64,000 nt of DNA, from NCBI GenBank assembly GCA_963082975.1, contig OY720348.1:22993146-23057145 (forward strand), given 5' to 3'. This document shows positions 39,730 through 49,909 of the stretch, piece by piece. This stretch comes from Labia minor (taxonomy: Eukaryota; Arthropoda; Insecta; Dermaptera; Spongiphoridae). Position 1 is the stretch's first letter. Each line of letters opens with the position of its first letter. The position numbers and the translations under genes were made by a program. Below the pieces are notes generated by a model. The model did not search any database. It was not told the origin of the DNA and worked only from the letters and a program-made list of their open reading frames with translations.

Positions 39730-40507
39730 ACATAATATCGAACTCCACTTTATAGCAACGGGCACCAGCAGGTCAAACGGCCAAGTAGAACGTGTGATGC
39801 GAACCCTAAAAAGCCTTCTAACTATTATTGAGAACGACCCCAACAAAAGATGGCGGGACGAGCTGGGAAATGTCCAGTTAGCTCTCAACAGTACCAAGTC
39901 TACAGTCACAAAATACACACCGATGGAACTCATGTTCGGCATTCGTTCGCAATCGTTAGGCATGTCAAAGATAAGGTCCCACATCTCGGAGAATGAACAC
40001 CGAATCGACTTAGATTTTGCTAGAAAAGACGCATCTAATAAGATCACAAAGGCAGCTACAGCGGAAACTGAACGTTTTAACCATGGTCGTGCGACCATTA
40101 AACCATTTTCAAAGGGTGACTTTGTATTTATAAAAAGCAGCGAACGTAATCAAACCAAATTAGATAGGAAATTTAAGGGCCCTTATGTCGTAACATCAGT
40201 GCTAGATAACGATCGTTACGAGTTAAAAAGTATGACCGGTTCACAACGCACTCTTAAATACGCACATGAGAATTTACGATCAGTACCTCAAGGGCATGAT
40301 GGGTTAATCGAAATATCCACTAGTCTAATGTGTGAGGAGGAGGCCATGACGGCGTCCGATGACGTTGAACTCAATAAGGGCTCCCTCAGCAGACAAGGCG
40401 AAACATCCATTTCACGCTCAAACATCATTACCACAGAATCTGACACACCAAAAATGTTGTCAGATACCTTCGGCAACACACTGGAAACACGATCATCAAT
40501 AAACTAA
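39605..40507 (+). CDS. Gypsy pol part 3: integrase C-terminal part
   Basis: Only the portion from about 39721 is genuine pol; the ATG-like start at 39605 overlaps part 2 in another frame and is not used. It carries the integrase catalytic Glu in SNGQVERVMRTLK, the YTPMELMFG segment, and a GPY/F module (KFKGPYVVTSVLDNDRYEL) typical of Ty3/Gypsy integrases. No chromodomain is apparent. Pol ends at 40507, followed by three AAAGGT/GGTAAA repeats and no env gene. Confidence 0.88.
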   Translation: MIQLARSELSKRLFAFLDLPSALSPIREGVTSAKNLKKFCTEHNIELHFIATGTSRSNGQVERVMRTLKSLLTIIENDPNKRWRDELGNVQLALNSTKSTVTKYTPMELMFGIRSQSLGMSKIRSHISENEHRIDLDFARKDASNKITKAATAETERFNHGRATIKPFSKGDFVFIKSSERNQTKLDRKFKGPYVVTSVLDNDRYELKSMTGSQRTLKYAHENLRSVPQGHDGLIEISTSLMCEEEAMTASDDVELNKGSLSRQGETSISRSNIITTESDTPKMLSDTFGNTLETRSSIN

Positions 40508-40571
40508 AGGTAAAGGTAAAGGTATGCATAAACAATGATATTAAATAGCACTTAAAAGTGAATATTGTGGT

Positions 40572-41099
40572 GGTCGAAGGGATAGTGTCGTCCGGTCCAT
40601 TTGATGGTCGAAAGGACACACTCATCCGGTCCAGTCTAACATGCTACTATGAATTGGGTGGTTACTGGTCGAAGGGACAGTGTCGTCCGGTCCAGGTGCT
40701 GGTCGAAGGGACACACTCGTCCGGTCCAGTCTAATATGCTAACATGAATCGGGTGGTTACTGGTCGAAGGGACACACTCGTCCGGTCCAGTCTAATATGC
40801 TAATATGAATTGGGTGGTTACTGGTCGAAGGGACAGTGTCGTCCGGTCCAGAGGTGCTGGTCGAAGGGACACACTCGTCCGGTCCAGTCTAATATGCTAA
40901 TATGAATTGGGTGCTTACTGGTCGAAGGGACAGTGTCGTCCGGTCCAGGTGCTGGTCGAAGGGACACACTCGTCCGGTCCAGTCTATCATGGTAATATGA
41001 ATTGGGTGGTTTCTGGTCGAAGGGACAGTGTCGTCCGGTCCAGAGGTGCTGGTCGAAGGGACACACTCGTCCGGTCCAGACTAACATAAGAGAGTCGTC
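40572..41099 (+). repeat. 95-bp minisatellite in the gypsy 3' untranslated region
   Basis: Units start at 40572, 40667, 40762, 40823, 40920 and 41015, with spacings 95, 95, 61, 97 and 95. Each unit has two submotifs of the form GGTCGAAGGGACA...TCGTCCGGTCC, then an AT-rich link ending GAATTGGGTGGTTACT. GGGAC and GTCC inside each submotif can pair as short hairpins. Submotif pieces persist to about 41220. The role is unknown; RNA structure or packaging is conceivable. Confidence 0.9.
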
Positions 41100-41417
41100 C
41101 GGGCTGCGCAGAAACAGCAGGTCGAAAGGACACAATTGTTCAGTTCAAACTATTTGAACTTGATTGTTAAATTGAAAAAAAAGTGCCGTCCGGGCAAGGT
41201 GGTCGAAAGGACGCACTTGTGCATTGGTTCAGGGGTTTTAACTAGAAAGCTATAATTTCAAATTCAGTGATTTGTTACAGTAACAGTTTACAATTCGTCA
41301 GGTTGGACGAGCAGGTCTTTCCACGAGTAGACTCATGAACAATTGTTTAATTGATCAATTGATTTTACAGAACAGCAATCTGTAGCGCCCGAGGACGGTC
41401 GCAGGTCAGTCCGGCCG

Positions 41418-41671
41418 TGACGGCGTAAGGCTTTAAAAGGCACAGCTTACGCCATCTTACGTAGAACGAAGCAACTTGGTCGCTTGGCGGAGCAGGGAGT
41501 GAATGCTTGGGTACGCCGGTGGCACAGGCCACTTGAGAACGAGAGACTGCGAGAGAAGGACGTGTGCACTTCGAGACTCCCTGAACTGCTTATTGTTCTA
41601 CAAATTCATATCCATCTACACACACACATATACACATGGCCGATCCTGAACAGTCCACCTCAAATTCTACA
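41418..41671 (+). repeat. Gypsy 3' LTR
   Basis: Identical to the 5' LTR over 254 bp. No convincing polypurine tract precedes it. A TGTAGCGCCCGAGGACGG stretch at 41382 resembles the start of some gypsy LTRs, so the true LTR might begin 36 bp earlier, with the 5' copy truncated; the exact TG...CA repeat supports the boundary given. It duplicates the gag ATG at 41636. Confidence 0.88.
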
Positions 41672-41693
41672 TATATATATAAATATCAATTTT

Positions 41694-41809
41694 TACTATC
41701 TCGCCAGAGATAGTATTGCGATCACGAAAATTTTCGATGTTGAGATTTTGATGTTTTTATACGTTTTGAAGGTTCCTGAATCATTTTCACTAAGGTTGAG
41801 AAAAATGTC

Positions 41810-41877
<68 letters not shown>

Positions 41878-42338
41878 GGCAAGATTACGCAAAAACGGTT
41901 TGAGCTAGAATGATGAAATTTGGTACATGGACATTATTCAAAATTCATAGTTTTCTATCAACTTTTGAGAAATGTAGGTCAACCGGAAGAGGGTCATTAC
42001 CTACAACGTTTTGATTTTTTTTCCTCTAAAGTGACCGTAAAAATAAAGATATATGTTTGATAATTTTTCACATGATTAATAATTGTATAAAACTGCTATA
42101 TATAGAATTTCAGCTTGATTGATTCGCTAAAATTACCAGAATTAATTTTTTAACACTGCAAATCTCACGCGCCAACACGTAACGTGGTGCCATCAACAAA
42201 AAGCCAAACATGCGCTGATTTAATATTTATTATTTATTATTTATAATTTATAATTAATTAAATTTAATTTAAATATAATATATTATATTATTTAATCCAA
42301 TTCTCAAATTGCGAGATAGTCGAGTGGAGACACTCCAG
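41694..42338 (+). mobile_element. HINE-like repeat, family B copy 8 (complete)
   Basis: Best-preserved copy. TACTATCTCGCC...GAGATAGTA is at the 5' end; a long (GT)n tract at about 41816-41868 then GTATGTATGTAGGCAAGATT follows; the core has GATGAAATTTGGTA and ACCGGAAGAGGG. The 3' end has GCGAGATAGTCGAGTGGAGA and CTCCAG. It lies 22 bp downstream of the gypsy 3' LTR. Confidence 0.85.
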
Positions 42339-42654
42339 CTAATTATATATGACTTAACTAGCGCGCATGCGCGCCATGGACTTTGGACCTAGCGAGAGGG
42401 TATTAGAACGAAAGACAGCACAAAAGCAACACGCAGATAGCCTCTTTCTCAAAGACGAAAGACCGGACAAAAGAAAGACCCAGATAGCCTCTCTCTCAAG
42501 AACGAAACACCGCACAAAAGAGAGACGGAGATAGAGGCTATCTCATTCTCACTCGTTATATCTATATCTTTTTTCTCTCTTGCGTTTCGTAACGCGTTAC
42601 GAAATTTCAATTTTTCAATTCACTCTCCATTCTCAACCAAATGTCAGGACGCCG
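42339..42654. repeat. Spacer with 48-bp tandem repeat
   Basis: About 2.5 copies of a 48-bp unit (CAGATAGCCTCT at 42433 and 42481, with a third partial copy near 42530) lie between a GCGCATGCGCGCC palindromic motif (about 42361) and an AACGCGTTACGAAA stretch (about 42590). No coding function is seen. Confidence 0.6.
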
Positions 42655-42811
42655 CTAAAGAAGTTTCACTTCAAAAAAATAAAAGACCCAACTGTTTCAA
42701 ATTTCGACAGGATTCAGCTGATAGTTGCCTGCTGACAGGACCTTCTTGCCATCTCATTTATGAGACGGTATATTCCAAAAGTCACGGACATATTGACCTG
42801 CCCCCGTAACA
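42655..42811 (-). mobile_element. Mariner terminal fragment
   Basis: Shares with 2190-2295 the segments TTTCAAATTTCGACAG, CAGCTGAT, CCTGCTGA, GAGACGG and a terminus reading inward as ACGGGGGCAGGTCA. It has the inverted-repeat end and the adjoining gene 5' segment only. Confidence 0.7.
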
Positions 42812-44621
42812 TGAGTGTTATTATATTTATTAAAATAATAATAATAATAATAAAAAAATTCAATTCAATAAAATCATTAAAAAAATTTTCTTTTAATAAA
42901 AAATTCATTGAAAATTATTAGAAATCTTTTTGTTTGGTAAAATCAACTTGATCGTTCCCGTTGATTAACTTTGGATCATTAAATATTAATTAAATATTGA
43001 AATATGACAGAAGTTAATTAATAATCGTCAGATGAACGTAATTCTTTTGTAGCTTATTTAGGAAATAGAGTTTGAAGGGAGAGATGGAGCGGGGGTAGGC
43101 GAATAAAGACAGAATCGATTTAAATCGGACGCCTAACACATTACAGTCTTCTATTTATTAGATATGCATTATAATATGTTGGTTGATTAATTTTATATTA
43201 TTTTATTTTAGGAAGAACAAGAAGAACAACTCTCCCTCCCACTAATCGCTTGGACCTGTTCTTAGAGAGAAAGAGAGAGGAAGAGAGGGAGAAAGAGAGA
43301 TTCCACACAAATGGTCATAGTTGCAATTAACCAACTCTACTTGAAACTTGCTTGTTATTTTGCAGACAGAAAAGTTGTTCCTATGATGTGGTTCTGTGAA
43401 TTCAATGAGAAGGCCAAAATTGAGTTTCGAACATTTATACAGCAAGATTGTGTTTCCTTTTAACTTTATCGATAACGATTTATATTCGCATTGTGGCTAT
43501 TATCTCTACTCTATACTTATGTGCATTCTAATGTTGAAACGCTTATTTACTTTGAAGAAGAAAATTTCGATTCCTTCAAACTAGTGAATCATGAATGTTT
43601 CATAATATGTTAAGTATTCTTCATATTTGGTTTTCAGAGCTTATAGGATGTTGTCGATTCTTGATTGCAGAACGGGATCTGGTAATTTCATTGAGCTACG
43701 AATAAATTATTAAATATTGATATAAGATACTATCAAGGGAGGTAAATTAATAATTTATTCTATTAAAGTTGTTTACTAAGCCTAACTAGCCATCTGTGAC
43801 AAGAAAACTTAATAAATACTTTAAATATTGATAAATCAACATTTATTTATTTATATTGTACAAGTAGAATTTAATTCAGTAGAAATCTTCAGCGAAGAAT
43901 ATATATATATATAGAAGGAGAGAGAGAAAATTTAATAAACAATTTTTGTATATTTTGGTACAATGGGCTGTTCAGTTAAACGTTCTCTCGGAAATTATCT
44001 TCATTGTTATTTCTTACAATAATATGAAACTAAAGATTGTCCATGTTGTAATATTAATTAGGTATGGTTAAATAAATAATTGAATATTAAATAGGAAATA
44101 AATAATATTTATATATAAAATAAAATAAACAAAAATAAAAAAGAAAGTACGAGTTATATGGGAATGGCTCAGGATATGGACATTTGGGGAAATGTGGTTG
44201 CTGACGAACTTTCGAGTTCATTAGAGCCATCGAAATTGATAGATTTAAAATTGAATATATAATATAATATTCTTCATATTTTCCCTTCGGATTATATGTG
44301 ATTACTCTACCAGAAAGAATATAAAGTAAAATTTGAAATAATTGTCAGATTAAGGAATTTTTTGTTACAGAAATAATAGAATTAAAATAAGAAAAGTGGA
44401 ATATAGGTGTATATACAACGTAGAAGCCAAATACTTAAGTTAATAATTCTTATTAATTCAACATAAAAAATATAATTGAAATATACTCTCGTTACATAAT
44501 AAAGGTAGATAGATATAAAAGAATTTGGAAAGATTTGGATTTGGATGGATGTGACACAGGATAGAAATGTGGTTGCTATAGTCAAGACTTTCAAGTTGTC
44601 TAAAAGATACAGAATCATTCT
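42812..44621. other. AT-rich spacer with GA-rich tract, no gene identified
   Basis: An (ATA)n run lies at about 42834-42853. A GA-rich simple repeat lies at 43264-43303, within a GC-richer block (43030-43480) that appears single-copy. No known protein motif on either strand. Confidence 0.4.
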
Positions 44622-44875
44622 TCCCTCTCCCATTCTAGCCACGTGCTCTGTCCATCGCAGCCTTCTCGATTTTATAACCCTTACTATATTATGTCTGGAG
44701 ATGCATAGAGGTCATGCAATTCCTGGTTATGCATTCTCCGCCATTCCTCAGTGACCTCATCTTTCTTTGGTTCATAAATGCTGCAAAGAATCCAATTCTC
44801 AAATACTCTAATTCTACTCTCATCCCACAGGGTCATTGACCATGCCTCACACCCATGTGATACAACCAACAAAAT
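44622..44875 (-). pseudogene. RTE-type LINE fragment
   Basis: The minus strand encodes pieces resembling VLYGCEAWSMT...RIRVFENWIL and the following RLRWAGHVAR region, in broken frames, matching 58660-58870. No 3' tail remains. Confidence 0.7.
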
Positions 44876-46413
44876 AATTGTTTTTCTTTAAATATATAAA
44901 TAAATAAAATTAGTCTTTAAATATATGAATTGTATTGTCCCCGTATCTCGTCTTAAATAGCTTTTGAGATATTAATACCGTAATATGAACTTTCTGTAAT
45001 TTATATTCATTAATAAGTTTTGTAAATATGGAAAAAAAAATTAACAAGATATGAATATTTTTTTTTAATTTTTAGAATTAACATTTATATTTAAATTTTT
45101 TTTTTTAACATTCAAAAGTCGATTTTGTTTTGCATTCCTCACATGGAGAAATTTGAATAATGATTTTCCATTTAGATATTTTCTGTATTATAGAAAAATA
45201 TAATAAATAAATAAAGAGGAAAATGAATTTTTGAAATGTAAAATGTTGAATATTGGTAAAATATGCAGTGTTTATCGTGTAGGTTTTTAGAAAACAGTGT
45301 ACTGAGAAAACCTATCAATAAATGATTTAGTTAGCACATAAAATCGTCTGATTTATTCACTTTCCTTACATTTGGATGTAGAAATCTCGTGGTGTGTATC
45401 AGTTGATTTTTTTTTCTATTTTTTTTTTTCAACTCTACTGCGAGTAATATACGCTTACCTCCGGTCCTCACTTTTACTTCAAAACAACGACTTTTTTTTC
45501 GATCAATGTCATTTCGACTTCTTTCATAAATAATTAAATCCTTAAACTAATTAATGTAATTAAATAAAATATTTATCCTATTCTCTTTTTTTTTACATTT
45601 TCCAACATTTGTTAAATCGATCATTTGAAAATTAAACTCGTCCATTTCAGCAATGAAGTTATTTTTATCTTTCCCATCCAACCGAAACCACGTTAGCATG
45701 AAAACATTCAATAATCTCAACTCAATTTTTATGGATTATGTAAATACGAATAAAAATCAAAACTCAAGTTTAACAAATCTATCCATTTGTGTACTCGTAT
45801 CGATTATTTTATATTATATTATAAAACTTTATTCATATTCTTAGATAAGATTAATTTCATAAAAAATCAATAAATTTCACAATTATATAATAAAGTGTCA
45901 GTTATCAGTAACCTTTTCAATTATATATACTAGTTTATTTATATTTATATAATACTTTTTATTTAGCCACAAAAGTTCAAATACAATTTTTTATGGTGGA
46001 TGAAAAATGATTTTTCCAAATATTAATTCATTAATTAATTTTAGTTTTATATGGGAAAAAAAAACTTTTTAAGATATTTAGCAGTATATAAATGTGTCTT
46101 GCAATGGCTGCAGTGTCGGATTAAAATTTTCATCCGTTAGGATCGAATTTCGAAGCATAACATTTTTTTTAAGTATGTGATTTTCAAATAATTTTTAATT
46201 TCTAAAATTTTTGTGTTATGATCACAAAAATAATTTCTATGATCATATTAACAATATAAATTTAAAATCTTAAATATTTTCTTGAAAATATAATTAATAA
46301 AATTTAACCTGATTTTTAAAAATTTGGGAGGAAAATAATATTGTTAATAATTGTTATCTATTAAATCATTTATTTTTATCAATCCTTACTCCTTTCGTTC
46401 TCAAAATTGATTA

Positions 46414-46440
<27 letters not shown>
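44876..46440. other. AT-rich spacer, family-E module, TA microsatellite
   Basis: Mostly unique AT-rich sequence. A family-E repeat lies at about 45985-46200, related to 27155-27297 and 1690-1760. (TA)n at 46411-46440. The 63-codon frame at 45653 starts with an ATG but has no recognisable motif. Confidence 0.4.
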
Positions 46441-46445
<5 letters not shown>

Positions 46446-46499
46446 ATTTTGGGGAGGCAGCTAGCCGTGCGTGTATAGTGGCAATTTTCTACACATGAA

Positions 46500-46985
46500 G
46501 TCGGCGTTCAATACCAACTAAGAACAAATTTTTCTAATAAGTTCAATTTAACATCAGCTGCCTCTCAGTCCAGGAACTGACAAGCCTGGTTCTATATAAC
46601 CCTGCTCCAGCAGGATTACTTCAAAAAAAGCAACCACACGCAACAATGGATCGGGATGAGAAGAACAAATACTCCAGGTGGTACTCAATCCACCCGTTCT
46701 GAAGGACCTTGATCTTCACGAACACATAAAAAGAAAAATGAAGTTAACACCGAAGGAACATTCATATATGGGCACACTGAACATCAATACCCTTATTAAA
46801 AAGCAGGAAAGTTACATAATCTAATAATGGAACTCGATCGGCAGAAAATCCAGATAATAGCTCTTCAAGAAGACCTGGCAAAACAAAGAACATAAAAACG
46901 GTTAGCATGTGTGAATGAGGAGAAAGTGGGAGCTTTGCGTGATCCCAGATGGTCCAAACGCAAATAATAATAATAATAATTATAA
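46500..46985 (+). pseudogene. RTE-type LINE 5' end fused to an (AAT)n tail
   Basis: The plus strand encodes, across broken frames, MGTLNINTL and LIMELDRQKIQIIALQED, the start of an apurinic-type LINE endonuclease (the LQE segment holds its catalytic Glu). After about 150 bp of this domain the sequence passes directly to (AAT)n at 46967-46983. The upstream 100-150 bp is probably the element's 5' leader. The rest of the element is absent. Confidence 0.55.
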
Positions 46986-47657
46986 TGTTTTAGCAGTTTT
47001 ATATATAAATTGACTTATATTTTTTTTATATTACTTATTTCTTTATATAATTTATAATCCACTAAAACCCGATTCAGTCAACATTTGGCTGATAAAACTT
47101 TCCAAAATTGATCTATCGACTAATAATAATCCAGTACGATCATCATCATTTATTAACTAAAAACAATAATTTCTACAAATTAAAATCACGATAATACCAA
47201 CTAATCAATAATTAAAAGCAGATTTAATCCGTATGCATTTAACTCCTGGGTGAGTGGGTAATTGGTCTTGTGATTACAGATCATCAAATTCAGAATTGCA
47301 ATAATTATTTGAATTAATAAAATTTTAATATGTTATTTATGCTATTTTATATATTAATAATGAAGGAAAGCGGATGCGGTGATACCCTTCCTCTGAGAGG
47401 GGGTAGAATTTTATAAATAAAACAAACGCAGCTGTGATTATGATCAGCTTAAAATATAGACCTGGAGTGTGTACGACCTGCATAAACAAAAATGTGAATG
47501 AATAAATAAATAAATGACAAATTCGAAAGAGTTTAAGCAGAAAGATAGATTTTCTTAAATTCTTAAATTTTTAAATAACGATAATCAATTTATAATCCTA
47601 ATTTTCGGTTTTCAATAATTTTAACATGATAATATGTTTATATACTTATAATATATA
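46986..47657. other. AT-rich spacer, nothing identified
   Basis: No recognised element. A GC-richer stretch at 47360-47480 is unassigned. Confidence 0.35.
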
Positions 47658-47659
47658 TA

Positions 47660-48081
47660 CTAGGGTAGGGTGAAAAGTTTCCGGCCTGACCAAGAAAAAC
47701 GATGTTTTTAAATTTTTTTTTGCTTATTTTACAACATTCAAGATAGCTGAGACCTGTACGATGTCAGCTGAACGTGTGCGAAATATTTTGCACAACCATT
47801 TGAATATGGAAAGCTGTGTGCAACGTGTGTGCCGCGTTTACTAACGTTAGACCAAAAACTGCTTCCAAAAACCATTTCTTCTGACAATTTGGCGCTGTTG
47901 GCGTAATTCAAACGAATTTTTGCGTCAATTCATAGCTGTTGATGAGACTTAATTAAATTAAATTAATTAGAACACCGTTATGAGAAGTGTTGATAGAGAT
48001 TATGTTGAAAAATATAGCAAAAAAAAAATTTAAAAACATCGTTTTTCTTGGTCAGGCCGGAAACTTTTCACCCCACCCTCG
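47660..48081 (+). mobile_element. Deleted mariner with long inverted termini
   Basis: Flanked by TA (47658-47659 and 48082-48083). The two ends are inverted copies over about 65 bp, containing GTGAAAAGTTTCCGGCC and TGACCAAGAAAAACGATG. The interior keeps plus-strand transposase pieces, MSAERVRNILHNHLNMESC-like and QFIAVDET, the latter holding the first catalytic Asp; the rest of the gene is deleted. This family is distinct from that at 1778-2295. Confidence 0.85.
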
Positions 48082-48111
48082 TATATATATATTATATCTT
48101 ATCTTATTATA

Positions 48112-48828
48112 CTGCAAAAATTGTATATATATATATATATATATATTTATATTTTTGAGATATTAAACCGCTTTAACGATTTTTTTTTTGAAATTCACAC
48201 CACAGATAATATTTATAAAGAGAAATCGATCCGTATTGGTTTCAGCCTCGAGAAAAATCAACTGTATTAGTATTTTCTTTATTTAAAATAGTCACAAATG
48301 ACGTCATCCATATGACTCTTACCATTCTTTTTTAATTGATATTTGTATTAATATTTTTTTTATATTTAAAATATTTTAAAATACTTTATTTAATTTCGAA
48401 ATAAAATTAAAAAATTTATTTTAATAATATTTTAGTTCAGAATAAAATTACGAAATATATTTATTCATCTCTCACCAAAAAAAAATATCCATTAAGTAGC
48501 AACATAATAACACACATGAACAATTATAAATGAAGAAAGTTTAAATTTATTGTTGAATAAATTTGATCTAATAATATTAAATAAATTATATTATATTAAT
48601 TAAAATGATTTTCAGATTAATTTATAAATAATATATAAATGATATTTGATTATTTTAAATAAAAGCAAAAAAATATAACCTCTTTTAACAAATTTTTGAT
48701 GGTTCATTTTTTGAAAACCCATTTAACAATTGTAATAAATAATGAAAAAATTGTAAAATTTTTAAAGTTTATAATAATAAATTGTATAAATTTGTTTAAA
48801 GGTCGAGCGATACCTCGGTGATCTAGGT
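48112..48828 (+). mobile_element. HINE-like repeat, family D copy 3 (5' part, split by hAT)
   Basis: Contains GCAAAAATTGTATATAT, ATTGGTTTCAGCCTCGAGAA, ACAAATGACGTCATCC and the terminal GGTCGAGCGATACCTCGGTG. It resumes after the hAT at 52155 as TATATATATC, so the hAT inserted at its extreme 3' end. Confidence 0.6.
48821..48828 (+). repeat. hAT target-site duplication (left)
   Basis: ATCTAGGT, identical to 52147-52154 immediately outside the other terminus. The 8-bp length is diagnostic of hAT. Confidence 0.9.
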
Positions 48829-49295
48829 CAGTGGTTCTTAAACTGTGGTCCGCGGACCCCTGGGGGTCCGCGAAGCCTTTACTGGGGGTCCGCGGTCCTC
48901 GGAAAAAAATCATCGTAAAAATATATACATATATAAATATTTAAAGTTCATTGTTTAACTATATCCTCCTAGAGAATTACGGCTATAATTTAATACTATT
49001 AATAATACTATTTTATTTTATTAAATTGATAATTATGTCAATTAATTTTTTGTGAATAAATAAACATATATAAAAAACTATATATAAAATTTGAATTTTC
49101 ATCCATTCATTCATTTAAAATCATTTTTCGATTGTTCCTTTAAAATAACCCCTCTTAGGGGCTCGGAAGGGGAGGCATATAAGGGAATTTTCTTTCACTT
49201 TGTTATTGGGGAAAACCAGGGGAGGGGACAGTCTTACCCGGAAAAACCCAAATTGTCAGCGTCCACTCTGGGGTTTTAAACAGTTTTAAAGCAAA

Positions 49296-49405
49296 TGTTA
49301 ATTATAAGTTCATTTCTCAACGAGTTGTATCTTTAAATTATTTTTATTAATGTTAATTATAAGTTCATTTCTCAACGAGTTGTATCTTTAAATTATTTTT
49401 ATTAA
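49296..49405 (+). repeat. 55-bp tandem duplication in the hAT leader
   Basis: Two exact 55-bp copies, starting TGTTAATTATAAGTTC at 49296 and 49351. Confidence 0.85.
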
Positions 49406-49590
49406 TTTAATTAATTATAATTAAATTATAGCTAATAATAGTTTATTATAGCTAATAATTTTTTTTAATTTTTAGTGTAATTTGCATGATCATTATTTTA
49501 TAAAAACACTAAACACATTTTGCAATTTCCCAGAAAGGCTGTTTTTGAGAGTAAGTATAAGTTAGTTTTATGAATAAAAAATATTTATTT

Positions 49591-49680
49591 TAATAATATT
49601 TTAGAATCAAATTACGAAATTAATAATATTTTAGAATCAAATTACGAAATTAATAATATTTTAGAATCAAATTACGAAAT
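49591..49680 (+). repeat. Three 30-bp tandem repeats in the hAT leader
   Basis: Units at 49591, 49621 and 49651, each containing AATATTTTAGAATCAAATTA. The unit resembles a family-D segment (near 32800 and 48420), so the hAT appears to carry a piece of the repeat family it sits in. Confidence 0.8.
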
Positions 49681-49909
49681 ATATTTATTATATAAATTAA
49701 TATTCATTTAAAATGATATTAAATCATTTATTTAAAATGATTTAAAACATTTATTAAAATGATTTAAAACATTCATTTAAAATGATATTAAAACATTCAT
49801 TTAAAATCATATTAAAACATAGCTAGTAAATAATAATTCGTTATATTTATATTATATTTATATCATATTTATATTATTGTAGTTCAATGTTAATAAATTA
49901 CTCCATAAA

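Larger units (their letters stand above)
36046..41671 (+). mobile_element. Ty3/Gypsy LTR retrotransposon
   Basis: 5,626-bp element with identical 254-bp terminal repeats running TG to CA. It contains gag-like zinc knuckles, protease, RT, RNase H, integrase and a GPY/F module, in the Ty3/Gypsy order, and no env frame. It is inserted in a TA tract, so a TATA target duplication is plausible but cannot be proven. Two single-base frame changes split the coding region into three pieces. A 95-bp minisatellite lies between pol and the 3' LTR. Confidence 0.92.

Noticed and set aside
40572..41099. CRISPR-like array
   Set aside because: Units are long and repeat along their full length with no variable spacers, inside a eukaryotic retrotransposon.
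41484..41903. 139-codon frame across the gypsy LTR and family-B repeat
   Set aside because: It joins two unrelated repeats and ends in GT-repeat-encoded Cys-Val; a chance frame.
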